From: CAZSNT01 sp964607765 | GTDB lineage: Bacteria; Verrucomicrobiota; Lentisphaeria; Oligosphaerales; JABHEG01 | Length of the DNA: 19,771 bases | Reading direction: 5' to 3' | NCBI GenBank assembly: GCA_964607765.1 | Contig: CAZSNT010000180.1 | Location: forward strand, 1-19,771 | Part shown: positions 13,809 through 19,771 of the stretch, piece by piece | Numbering within the stretch: position 1 is the first letter of the stretch | How the letters are laid out: each line of letters begins with the position of its first letter | Translations under genes and position numbers: made by a program | Notes under the pieces: model-generated | Database searches by the model: none | The model's input: only the letters and a program-made list of their open reading frames with translations | Told to the model about the DNA's origin: nothing

Positions 13809-15101
13809 TCAGTTCTCCTCCTGCAACGCCTGCGCAGGCGATAGGTGTGAGGCGTAGAGGGCCGGCACCAGGGAAGCCAGCACACAGACGAAGAAGGCCA
13901 GTGAGACAATCGCCAGCACGTCGCTGCGCTTGGACAAGGCCGGAATCTGGCTCAGGTGATACAGCTCCTGCGGGAAGATCTCATGCCCCATGATCTTCGC
14001 CAGCAACGCCGCAACCCGCTCCCGGTAGCGAATCACCAACAGCCCGATGGTCGTGCCCAACACGGTGCCCAGAACGCCGATGGTCGCGCCTTGGAGCAGG
14101 AAAATCCGCGCCACCATCCCCCGCGACATCCCCACAGCTTTGAGCACGCCTATCTCTCGTGTCTTCTGCACAACAACCGTGATCAACGTGCCGGCAATCC
14201 CGAAAGACGCAACGATCACAATGAAGAACAGCAGAAAGGACATCAGGTTCTTCTCCACTTGAAGCGCCCCGAAAAGCTGCCTGTTCGCCTGCTGCCACGT
14301 CACAATGCGGCACTGCGGCAGGTCCTCGCCCAAAGCCACCACAATCTCGTCGAGGTCGAACGGATCCGGTACACTCGCGTGCACGGACGTGGCGCTGCCC
14401 CACTCCATGCCGAACAAGTCCGCCGCCTGGTCCAAGTGCACAAACACAATGGACGAATCGTATTCGTAGACGCCCATGGAGAAGATCCCGACAATCGTCA
14501 CCTCCTCCGGCAGATACACTTCGTCCACCTCCCCCATCTGGACCCGCCCGTCTTCGCTCCACTGCACGTTGCGCGTAAGCCGGCTCGGCGAGTGGATCAG
14601 CAGCCTGTCGCCCAACGCCAGCCCCAGTTGAGCAGCCATCCCGCTGCCGATCAGTGCTTCCCCCTCCGCAATGTCGAAACGGCCGACGAACCCCTTGGTC
14701 CTGGCGATGGATGTCACCTCGCGCTCCGTCGCAGGCATGATGCCCTTGACGAACTTCGGCATGGCCTGGCCGCGCAGCTGAACGAGAACAGCGCCCTCAA
14801 TCAGAGGCGACCCTTTTGCGCCTGCCCGATGCAGCGCCGCCATGACCGGCTCGGGATCCTCGAACATGGCCGGGCGATCACTGGTGAGCCGGAATGCGGG
14901 GGTCACCTGCACGTGGGACTGCATCCCCAGAATGCCCTCCCGAATGTCCCGGTCAAACCCCGCCATGACCGCCGTCACGATCACAAGAAGCGCAACACCG
15001 AGAATCGGCCCCAGAATCGACAGCAGCGTGATCAGTGAAATGAACGTGCGCTTCGGCCGCAGGTAACGCAAGGCCAGGAAGATGTCCGCCGTCAACTGCA
15101 T
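13809..15101 (-). CDS. lolC: Lipoprotein-releasing system permease (LolC/LolE-like)
   Basis: A 430-residue inner-membrane protein in the LolC/E-MacB-FtsX superfamily. One transmembrane helix near the N-terminus (about 20-48, FISLITLLSILGPILGVALLVIVTAV) is followed by a periplasmic domain of about 230 residues. Three helices lie in the C-terminal third (SFLLFFIVIVASFGIAGTLI; GATIGVLGTVLGTTIGLLVI; VLAIVSLAFFVCVLASLVPAL). The opening FLALRYLRPKR and the GVLKAVGMS coupling-helix string are typical. The chosen ATG begins MQLTADIFLALRYL; the frame stays open 21 codons further 5' but those codons look non-coding. Only one permease gene is present, so it may work as a homodimer (LolF-like) with LolD. 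The lolD start lies one base downstream. Confidence 0.92.
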   Translation of the reverse strand: MQLTADIFLALRYLRPKRTFISLITLLSILGPILGVALLVIVTAVMAGFDRDIREGILGMQSHVQVTPAFRLTSDRPAMFEDPEPVMAALHRAGAKGSPLIEGAVLVQLRGQAMPKFVKGIMPATEREVTSIARTKGFVGRFDIAEGEALIGSGMAAQLGLALGDRLLIHSPSRLTRNVQWSEDGRVQMGEVDEVYLPEEVTIVGIFSMGVYEYDSSIVFVHLDQAADLFGMEWGSATSVHASVPDPFDLDEIVVALGEDLPQCRIVTWQQANRQLFGALQVEKNLMSFLLFFIVIVASFGIAGTLITVVVQKTREIGVLKAVGMSRGMVARIFLLQGATIGVLGTVLGTTIGLLVIRYRERVAALLAKIMGHEIFPQELYHLSQIPALSKRSDVLAIVSLAFFVCVLASLVPALYASHLSPAQALQEEN

Positions 15102-15160
15102 GCCGCTTATACCCTTCACGTTTCGGGAACCGCGTGAACATAGCTGGAAGCACGCGCATG

Positions 15161-15862
15161 TCAATGGAGAACCGGGGTCACAGGTCCCGCCAGACGAACG
15201 CCCGTGACAGACACGTCGGCGCGGTAACTCAGGACCTCCACACCGGCCCGGACAGCCGCGCCCAGCGCCTGCGCGTACGCCGGGTCGATCTCGTGGGCCG
15301 GCCGGAACGACGTGCCGTCGCTTCTCTGCACAATGTAGAGCATCACGGCCCGGTGCCCGGCCGCCACACAGCGCGTCAGCTCAACCAGGTGTTTGCGGCC
15401 GCGCTCCGTGACGCTGTCCGGAAAACAGTACCGGCCATCCTCCCCGACCAAGGTCACACTCTTGACCTCGACGTAGCAGCTGCCCGCATCGTGCCGCAGC
15501 AGAATATCAATGCGGCTGTTGACGCCGTACGGACGCTCCGTCTCAATCTGCGGATACCCCGAAAGCTCGGGGATCCCGCCGCTGCGGATACCTTCCAGGG
15601 CCACTTTGTTGGCCAGGCCGGTGTTCACCCCGATCCAGCAGCGTCCGTTGTGCACGAGCTCCCACGTGAACTTCAGCCGGCGGGAAGGACGATCGGCCCG
15701 GGTCAGGCCAACACGCCAGCCCGGCTCATTGCAGGATATCATGCTCCCCGTGTTCGGGCAGTGCGCCGAAACAACCGTCCCGTCCGCCAGACGAACATCC
15801 GCGATGAATCGTTTGTACCGACGCAGCAGCGTGCCAAAGACCAAAGGCGTCTCAAAATCCAT
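15161..15862 (-). CDS. sfsA: SfsA-family DNA-binding/nuclease-fold protein
   Basis: A 233-residue protein of the SfsA (sugar fermentation stimulation A) family. Diagnostic strings are HCPNTGSM (34-41), WELVHNG, GVNTGLANK, and the PD-(D/E)xK-like core with D119 (NSRIDILL), E132 and K134 (CYVEVKSVTL), then FPDSVTERGRKHL. The length is typical. The family was named from increased maltose use in E. coli and has an endonuclease-like fold; its true role is unsettled. It lies 59 bases upstream of lolC and 30 bases downstream of the DUF192 gene, all on the minus strand, so it is probably part of the rpoN-lolD run. Confidence 0.93.
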   Translation of the reverse strand: MDFETPLVFGTLLRRYKRFIADVRLADGTVVSAHCPNTGSMISCNEPGWRVGLTRADRPSRRLKFTWELVHNGRCWIGVNTGLANKVALEGIRSGGIPELSGYPQIETERPYGVNSRIDILLRHDAGSCYVEVKSVTLVGEDGRYCFPDSVTERGRKHLVELTRCVAAGHRAVMLYIVQRSDGTSFRPAHEIDPAYAQALGAAVRAGVEVLSYRADVSVTGVRLAGPVTPVLH

Positions 15863-15892
15863 CGACTATCCCGTGCCCCTGCCCGCCACAGC

Positions 15893-16420
15893 TCACTCCT
15901 CAACCAGTGCTCTGACCCGCGCATGATCCAGCCTGACCTTGTCGCCCACCTTCAGGCCGAGCAGCCCCAACGTTCCTGCTTTGAACTCGATGGCATACCG
16001 TGCAGGCCCAGCGCTGGGATACCGGGGAAGCCGGGCGTGATACGCGGCCTCGGCCTCACCCTCCGCTCGGGGTTCCTCTGCCTTCATCGCTGTCGCAGCC
16101 GTGACCACGCCGTCGTTGTCGAGGAAGATGATGTCAAGATCAACAAGCGTGTAAGCCATCCAAAACGCGCGCGGACCTTCGCGGGGAAAAATAAAGAGCA
16201 TTCCCCCGTTCGGCGAGATGTCGGCACGGTGCATCAGCCCCTTCTCGATAGCCCGAGGAGTCGCTGCGATTTCCAGTTCGAAAAGCTCCGTGCCGATCGT
16301 GACCTGCTCAGTCCGACGAGAGGCCGCGACCTCGGAACCGCTGCCGGTTGCCGGCTGAGCAGCAACCCGGAACGGTCCGACCCACAACACAATGCACATC
16401 ATGCCGCTCCGAACCGCCAT
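15893..16420 (-). CDS. Exported DUF192 protein
   Basis: A 175-residue protein with an N-terminal hydrophobic signal (MAVRSGMMCIVLWVGPFRVAAQ) and a DUF192 domain (about 40-175). The domain is recognisable by ELFELEIAATPRAIEKGLMHR, GMLFIFP, RAFWMAYTLVDLDIIFLDNDGVV and the closing YAIEFKAGTLGLLGLKVGD. DUF192 proteins are small secreted or periplasmic beta proteins with no agreed function. I prefer the ATG with AGGGG about six bases upstream. A GTG at 16441, overlapping the previous stop as GTGA, would add seven residues and imply coupling to the methyltransferase gene. Confidence 0.88.
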   Translation of the reverse strand: MAVRSGMMCIVLWVGPFRVAAQPATGSGSEVAASRRTEQVTIGTELFELEIAATPRAIEKGLMHRADISPNGGMLFIFPREGPRAFWMAYTLVDLDIIFLDNDGVVTAATAMKAEEPRAEGEAEAAYHARLPRYPSAGPARYAIEFKAGTLGLLGLKVGDKVRLDHARVRALVEE

Positions 16421-16437
16421 CTTAACCCCTGACCTGT

Positions 16438-17061
16438 TCACGATCCGCTGACTCCCGTCTGTCCAGTCGCTGCACGCCCATGTCCGGGCGCGCTGTTCTC
16501 ACGCCGCAGCCACTGCTCCAGCAACGAGTAGAGAACCACGCCGGCACAGTTGCCCACGTTGATGGAGTTCTTCACGCCAAGACACGGCAGCTGCACCAAT
16601 TGGTCACACTGCGCCAGGAGCTCAGGATCTATCCCCAGGGCCTCGTTCCCGAACAACAGTACAGCCGGGAATCGAAACGACACGTCCCAGACCGACGCTG
16701 CCTCGTCAGCCGTCTCGACGCCATAGATCCGCGCACCCCCGGAACGCAGCGCTGTCACGCCGGTCACGGGGTCCGAAACGTGGCGGCACGACACCAGCTC
16801 GTCACAGCCGCGCGCCGTCTTGGCCAGCTTGGGATGGGGCGGAGTCGGCGTGTACCCGGATGTTACAATCTCGGCAACGCGTGTCGCTTCCGCCAGCCGG
16901 AAGATGTTCCCCACATTGAAAGCACTGCGCAGGTTGTACAGGAACACCACCACCGGCAGCGTCTCGGCAGTCAGCGGTGTCGTGCGGTCTGCTTTCCGGA
17001 CGCTGACCGGCGCGGCGCGCGAACCGTCCTCCGGGACTGGTGGCAATGGACTGTGAACCAT
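16438..17061 (-). CDS. TrmH/SpoU-family RNA 2'-O-methyltransferase
   Basis: A 207-residue SPOUT-class methyltransferase that should transfer a methyl group from SAM to a ribose 2'-OH in tRNA or rRNA. Motif 1 is NLRSAFNVGNIFRLAEA (about 43-59), motif 2 LLFGNEALGI, and motif 3 LPCLGVKNSINVGNCAGVVLY, which together form the trefoil knot and SAM site. There is no separate N-terminal L30e-like substrate domain, only a ~30-residue basic, Pro-rich lead-in, so it is closer to TrmH than to RlmB or TsnR. The exact RNA target cannot be told from sequence. The C-terminal ~20 residues are Gly/Ser-rich. It lies between rpoN and the DUF192 gene and its stop overlaps the alternative GTG start of the latter. 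Confidence 0.9.
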   Translation of the reverse strand: MVHSPLPPVPEDGSRAAPVSVRKADRTTPLTAETLPVVVFLYNLRSAFNVGNIFRLAEATRVAEIVTSGYTPTPPHPKLAKTARGCDELVSCRHVSDPVTGVTALRSGGARIYGVETADEAASVWDVSFRFPAVLLFGNEALGIDPELLAQCDQLVQLPCLGVKNSINVGNCAGVVLYSLLEQWLRRENSAPGHGRAATGQTGVSGS

Positions 17062-17137
17062 GATGTGAGCCTGACTGGCGTTGAAACAGGGCCTCGGGGA
17101 AGCGTGTTGACCGTGCGGCGCGGCAGCTCTGCACTGC

Positions 17138-17177
17138 GAGCCCGGGGATGGAGCAGAGAGAAGGGCTGCTCCGGCTC
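17138..17177 (-). repeat. Inverted repeat between rpoN and the methyltransferase gene
   Basis: GGAGCAG (17150-17156) pairs with CTGCTCC (17166-17172) around a nine-base loop. GAGCC (17138-17142) pairs with GGCTC (17173-17177) beyond a one-sided internal loop. It begins seven bases after the rpoN stop. There is no T tract in the direction of transcription, so it is a stable hairpin rather than a clear intrinsic terminator. Confidence 0.4.
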
Positions 17178-17183
17178 GGGATC

Positions 17184-18653
17184 TCAGTAGTTCCGGCGCA
17201 TGTGAGACGGCAGGATCCCCATCTCCTCCCGGTACTTGGCCACCGTGCGGCGGGCCACTTTGAAGCCCTGCTCCTTCAGCAGCTGCGCCAGCTTCTGGTC
17301 AGAGAGTGGATGGCGCTGATCCTCCGAATTGATCAGTGTCTGCAGCTTCTGCTTGATGCCGTGGCTCGAAACCATCTGTCCGTCGCTGGCCTGGTAACCG
17401 GTCGAGAAGAAGTGCTTGAACGGGAACAGGCCGTGCGGCGTCTGCACGTACTTGTTGGCGATCGCGCGGCTCACCGTGGTCTCGTGCACACTGATGTCAT
17501 CGGCCACCTGACTCATCACCAACGGCCGCATGTGCTCGATACCGCTGTCGAAGAAGTCCCGCTGGAACTTGAGCAGGCTGAGAGCGATTTCCTCAATGGT
17601 CGAGTGACGCTGGTCGATGGCGCGCAACAGCAGCTTGCTGTTGGCTACCTTCTCGCGAACGTAGCTCTTCACCTCTTTGGAGCTGCTCGGATCCTGCAGG
17701 ATCTTCAGGTAGTAGGGCGATATGCGCAGGCGCGGCGTGTAATCCCGGTTCAGCCGCACACGCCACTCGCCGCTCTCGTCCTGCTCGATAAAGACCTCGG
17801 GATACACAAAGTTGTCTGCACGCGCGGGCGTGACCAGGCTGCCCGGATGCGGATTCAGCTTCCTGATCTGATCCAGCGCCTCGTAGATCTGAGTGCTGGA
17901 CGTACGCAACGCTTTGGCCACGCGCGGAATCTGGTTCCGCCCCACCTCGTCCAGGTACTCGTCAACAATGCGGTAGACCAATGTGTTCTTCCGACCGTTG
18001 CGGTCCAGCTGCAGGAGCAGGCACTCACGCAGGTCGCGAGCACCAATCCCCGCAGGATCGAAGCCTTGAACGACGCCGATCGCGCGACGGACATCCGCAA
18101 TGTCCGCGCTCGACGCAATCGCGATGTCTGAGGGATGAGTCCGCAGATACCCCGTATCGTCGATGCTGCCGATGACCTCCTCGCACACGGAAACCATGTG
18201 CTCAGACAGAGCGTCCACCTGCCGCAGCTGCGAGAGAAGCATGTCCTGCAGGCCCGGCTCCTCAACGAGCGAGTTCAGCAGGAACTGCCGACGCTCTTCG
18301 TCCTCGCCGCTCGGCCGCGGCCCCGACGCGTACTGAGACGGCGCATAATCACGCCACAGCTCGCCAAGCTCGATCAGCGTGGCAACCGCCTCGTCCTTCT
18401 CGGCAGCCTGCGCCGCGGCGTCCGCTTCAGCGGCCGTGGTCGCATCGTTCTCAACCAGATTGCCTACCAGTCGCTCACTGCCGTTCTCCAACAGCTCGAG
18501 CGTCGGGTTCTCAGCCAACTCCTCGCTGATCTTCTGCTCCAGCTCCGGGATCGTGGCAAGGAGAATCTCCAGCGCCTGAATCTGCTGCGGCGCCAGAATC
18601 TGCTCCTGCCGGAGGCTGGTGACCAGATGCTGGCTGAGTCTCATGGGTTCCAT
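17184..18653 (-). CDS. rpoN: RNA polymerase sigma-54 factor
   Basis: A 489-residue sigma-54 that directs RNA polymerase to -24/-12 promoters and needs AAA+ activators. Region I (about 1-55, LRQEQILAPQQIQALEILLATIPELEQKISEELAENP) is Gln/Leu-rich as expected. An acidic linker (~60-120) follows, then the core-binding domain (~125-320). Next comes the HTH domain, HETTVSRAIANKYVQTPHGLFPFKHFFS, and the RpoN box ARRTVAKYRE at 467-476. Length is normal and all regions are present. The first ATG has GAAGGGAA eleven bases upstream; a second Met three codons later is possible. It heads the minus-strand run toward lolD. The ribosome site lies in a small hairpin (TTCCC-CGAA-GGGAA, plus-strand 18665-18678). 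No enhancer-binding activator or HPF/PTS-Ntr genes are adjacent. Confidence 0.96.
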   Translation of the reverse strand: MEPMRLSQHLVTSLRQEQILAPQQIQALEILLATIPELEQKISEELAENPTLELLENGSERLVGNLVENDATTAAEADAAAQAAEKDEAVATLIELGELWRDYAPSQYASGPRPSGEDEERRQFLLNSLVEEPGLQDMLLSQLRQVDALSEHMVSVCEEVIGSIDDTGYLRTHPSDIAIASSADIADVRRAIGVVQGFDPAGIGARDLRECLLLQLDRNGRKNTLVYRIVDEYLDEVGRNQIPRVAKALRTSSTQIYEALDQIRKLNPHPGSLVTPARADNFVYPEVFIEQDESGEWRVRLNRDYTPRLRISPYYLKILQDPSSSKEVKSYVREKVANSKLLLRAIDQRHSTIEEIALSLLKFQRDFFDSGIEHMRPLVMSQVADDISVHETTVSRAIANKYVQTPHGLFPFKHFFSTGYQASDGQMVSSHGIKQKLQTLINSEDQRHPLSDQKLAQLLKEQGFKVARRTVAKYREEMGILPSHMRRNY

Positions 18654-18787
18654 GCTGCGTCACATTCCCTTCGGGGAACTCGGTTTTTCCCTCCTAGTCG
18701 CTAGGAATGTACCCCGGCCTTCAGCGCTTTGCCAATCTACGGAACACGCGACTGGACAGACCGGGCCGGCACACACATCTTACCCCA

Positions 18788-19612
18788 ATGATCTACGCGC
18801 GTAACCACAGCGATATAACAGTGAGCGAACAGCAGGGACTCGGCGTCACCGTCCTGGGAAGCGGCAGCCGCGGCAACGCCGTGGTGGTGCACGCCGACGG
18901 CCAGGCCCTCCTCGTTGACGCAGGTTTCAGCGCACGCGAACTGCGGCGCCGAATGGACGGCGCAGGCGTGGATGCGGCGCGACTGAAAGCGATCGTCGTC
19001 TCGCACGAACACTCCGACCATGTGCGCGGACTGCGTGTGCTCGCCAACCAACTCGAGCTGCCCATCTTCAGCAACCGCGAGACAGCCGAAGTGCTCAGAC
19101 AGCGGGAGCCGAAACTCGGCAAGATGCACATCTTCGCGCCCGGCTCGTCATTCGCCGTAGGCGACTTCACGGTCGAGCCGTTCTCCATCCCCCACGATGC
19201 ACATGACCCGGTCGGATTCGCTATCCACTGGCAGGACAGGAAGGTCGGCCTCGCAACGGACCTGGGGCATGCCAGCCATTCGGTGTGTTACCGGCTCCGA
19301 GACTGCAACCTGCTGATCCTCGAGAGCAATCACGACATCGAGATGCTGCGCAACTGCGATCGGCCCTGGTCGCTCAAACAGCGCATCATGGGGCGACACG
19401 GACACCTCAGCAACGTCGCCAGTATGGACTTGTTCGGACAGATCGTCAGTAGCCGCACAAGCCACCTGGTCCTGGCCCATGCCAGCCAGGAATGCAACAC
19501 CTACGAACTCGCCGAAAAGGGCGCACGCGACTGCTTGGAGAGCCTGGGACGGAACGACATCAAACTGCACGTCGCCACGCAGGATGCATCACTGGATACG
19601 CTCTGGCTCTGA
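18788..19612 (+). CDS. MBL-fold metallo-hydrolase (YycJ/WalJ type)
   Basis: A metallo-beta-lactamase-fold hydrolase, 274 residues from the ATG chosen. Motifs are VLGSGSRGNAVVV near the N-terminus, the metal-binding HEHSDH (73-78), DLGHAS, ESNHD and GRHGHLSN, as in the YycJ/WalJ group, for which 5'-exonuclease activity has been reported. The start is unsure: none of the candidates has a good ribosome site. ATG 18707 has AGGA abutting the codon, ATG 18788 has none, and GTG 18821 would place the protein start right before LGVTVLGSGSRGN, where family members usually begin. It is transcribed divergently from rpoN. Nothing in the window suggests its substrate. Confidence 0.9.
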   Translation: MIYARNHSDITVSEQQGLGVTVLGSGSRGNAVVVHADGQALLVDAGFSARELRRRMDGAGVDAARLKAIVVSHEHSDHVRGLRVLANQLELPIFSNRETAEVLRQREPKLGKMHIFAPGSSFAVGDFTVEPFSIPHDAHDPVGFAIHWQDRKVGLATDLGHASHSVCYRLRDCNLLILESNHDIEMLRNCDRPWSLKQRIMGRHGHLSNVASMDLFGQIVSSRTSHLVLAHASQECNTYELAEKGARDCLESLGRNDIKLHVATQDASLDTLWL

Positions 19613-19661
19613 GGCAGTGTGTTCGGTGTTCATTCAATGTCATTGAATTAGGCCGCTTCGG

Positions 19662-19695
19662 AGATTAGGGCGAGAGATTAAGGCGAAAGATGAGG
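19662..19695 (+). repeat. Tandem 13-bp repeats downstream of the MBL gene
   Basis: AGATTAGGGCGAG (19662-19674), AGATTAAGGCGAA (19675-19687) and a partial AGATGAGG (19688-19695) follow head to tail in a non-coding tail. The third unit runs into the adjacent hairpin. Confidence 0.5.
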
Positions 19696-19715
19696 GGTAC
19701 GCGACCCTAATCTTT
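19686..19715. repeat. Terminator-like hairpin (AAAGAT/ATCTTT)
   Basis: AAAGAT (19686-19691) pairs with ATCTTT (19710-19715) and GGGGT (19694-19698) with ACCCT (19704-19708) around an ACGCG loop, with a small asymmetric internal loop. It may end transcription of the MBL gene, but the T tract is only three bases. It directly abuts the intron-like sequence. Confidence 0.4.
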
Positions 19716-19771
19716 GGCGACGCGGTAGGGACGCCGGTTGCCCGGCGCCCCCCGCACAGATCCGTACGTGA
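19716..19771 (-). mobile_element. 3' end of a group II intron (domains V-VI), cut by the window edge
   Basis: Read on the minus strand from the window end, TCACGTACGGATCTGTG matches the 3' strand of group II domain V (typically CACGTACGGTTC). It is followed by a domain VI-like hairpin, GCGG-GGGCGCCGG-GCAA-CCGGCGTCCC-TACCGC, with unpaired TA on the 3' side where the branch-point A is expected. The 3' splice site should fall near 19716-19725. The domain V 5' strand and the reverse transcriptase gene would lie beyond the right edge on this strand. The call rests on recognising the motif, not on a full fold. Confidence 0.6.

Noticed and set aside
13956..15038. Plus-strand ORF of 360 codons over the lolC region.
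   Set aside because: Antisense shadow of the permease, His/Arg-rich with no domain.
19632..19648. Inverted repeat ATTCAAT-GTC-ATTGAAT after the MBL gene as a terminator.
   Set aside because: The stem is short and AT-rich and no T tract follows.
19662..19695. Tandem repeats considered as a CRISPR remnant.
   Set aside because: Units are 13 bp, contiguous without spacers, and there are no cas genes in the window.

Overview
The window reads as chromosome from a GC-rich Gram-negative (diderm) bacterium. Lipoprotein-sorting ABC genes of the LolC/LolD type imply an outer membrane. The long ACT-domain SerA, sigma-54, MraZ and FtsW-type proteins are ordinary core genes. A PVC-superphylum relative (Kiritimatiellota, Lentisphaerota or Verrucomicrobiota) is my guess from overall character only and is weakly held.

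Positions 1-5817 look like one end of an integrative element inserted at the 3' end of a tRNA-Ser(CGA) gene (5818-5906, minus strand). The integrase lies next to the tRNA. It is followed by a small excisionase-like HTH protein, a double-HTH regulator, and two accessory proteins: one with a zinc-finger-like cluster plus a Cys-His-Asp putative hydrolase domain, the other built from about six ~50-residue repeats. The divergent intergenic region 2947-3267 carries five TTGCGCAA-type sites, two of them inside the spacers of candidate divergent promoters, as in a lysogeny-type switch. The far end of the element is outside the window.

Positions 5907-9314 (minus strand) hold a reduced division/cell-wall cluster: mraZ, a small one-TM protein resembling the N-terminus of a class B PBP (or an FtsL-like protein), and an FtsW/RodA-family SEDS gene translationally coupled to it. 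A soluble PAS histidine kinase follows. The usual rsmH, ftsI and mur genes are not between mraZ and ftsW.

Positions 9427-13044 (plus strand) hold serA (serine synthesis) and ilvB (branched-chain amino acid synthesis). Between them is a classic-looking transcription attenuator: a short leader ORF with a Val-Val-Val-Leu run, an intrinsic terminator, and a mutually exclusive antiterminator pairing that I could trace base by base. No ilvN follows ilvB.

Positions 13031-18653 (minus strand) form a co-directional set: rpoN, a TrmH/SpoU RNA methyltransferase, an exported DUF192 protein, sfsA, lolC/E and lolD. An MBL-fold hydrolase of the YycJ type diverges from rpoN (18788-19612). The last ~55 bases look like the 3' end (domains V-VI) of a group II intron on the minus strand, preceded on the plus strand by 13-bp tandem repeats and a hairpin.
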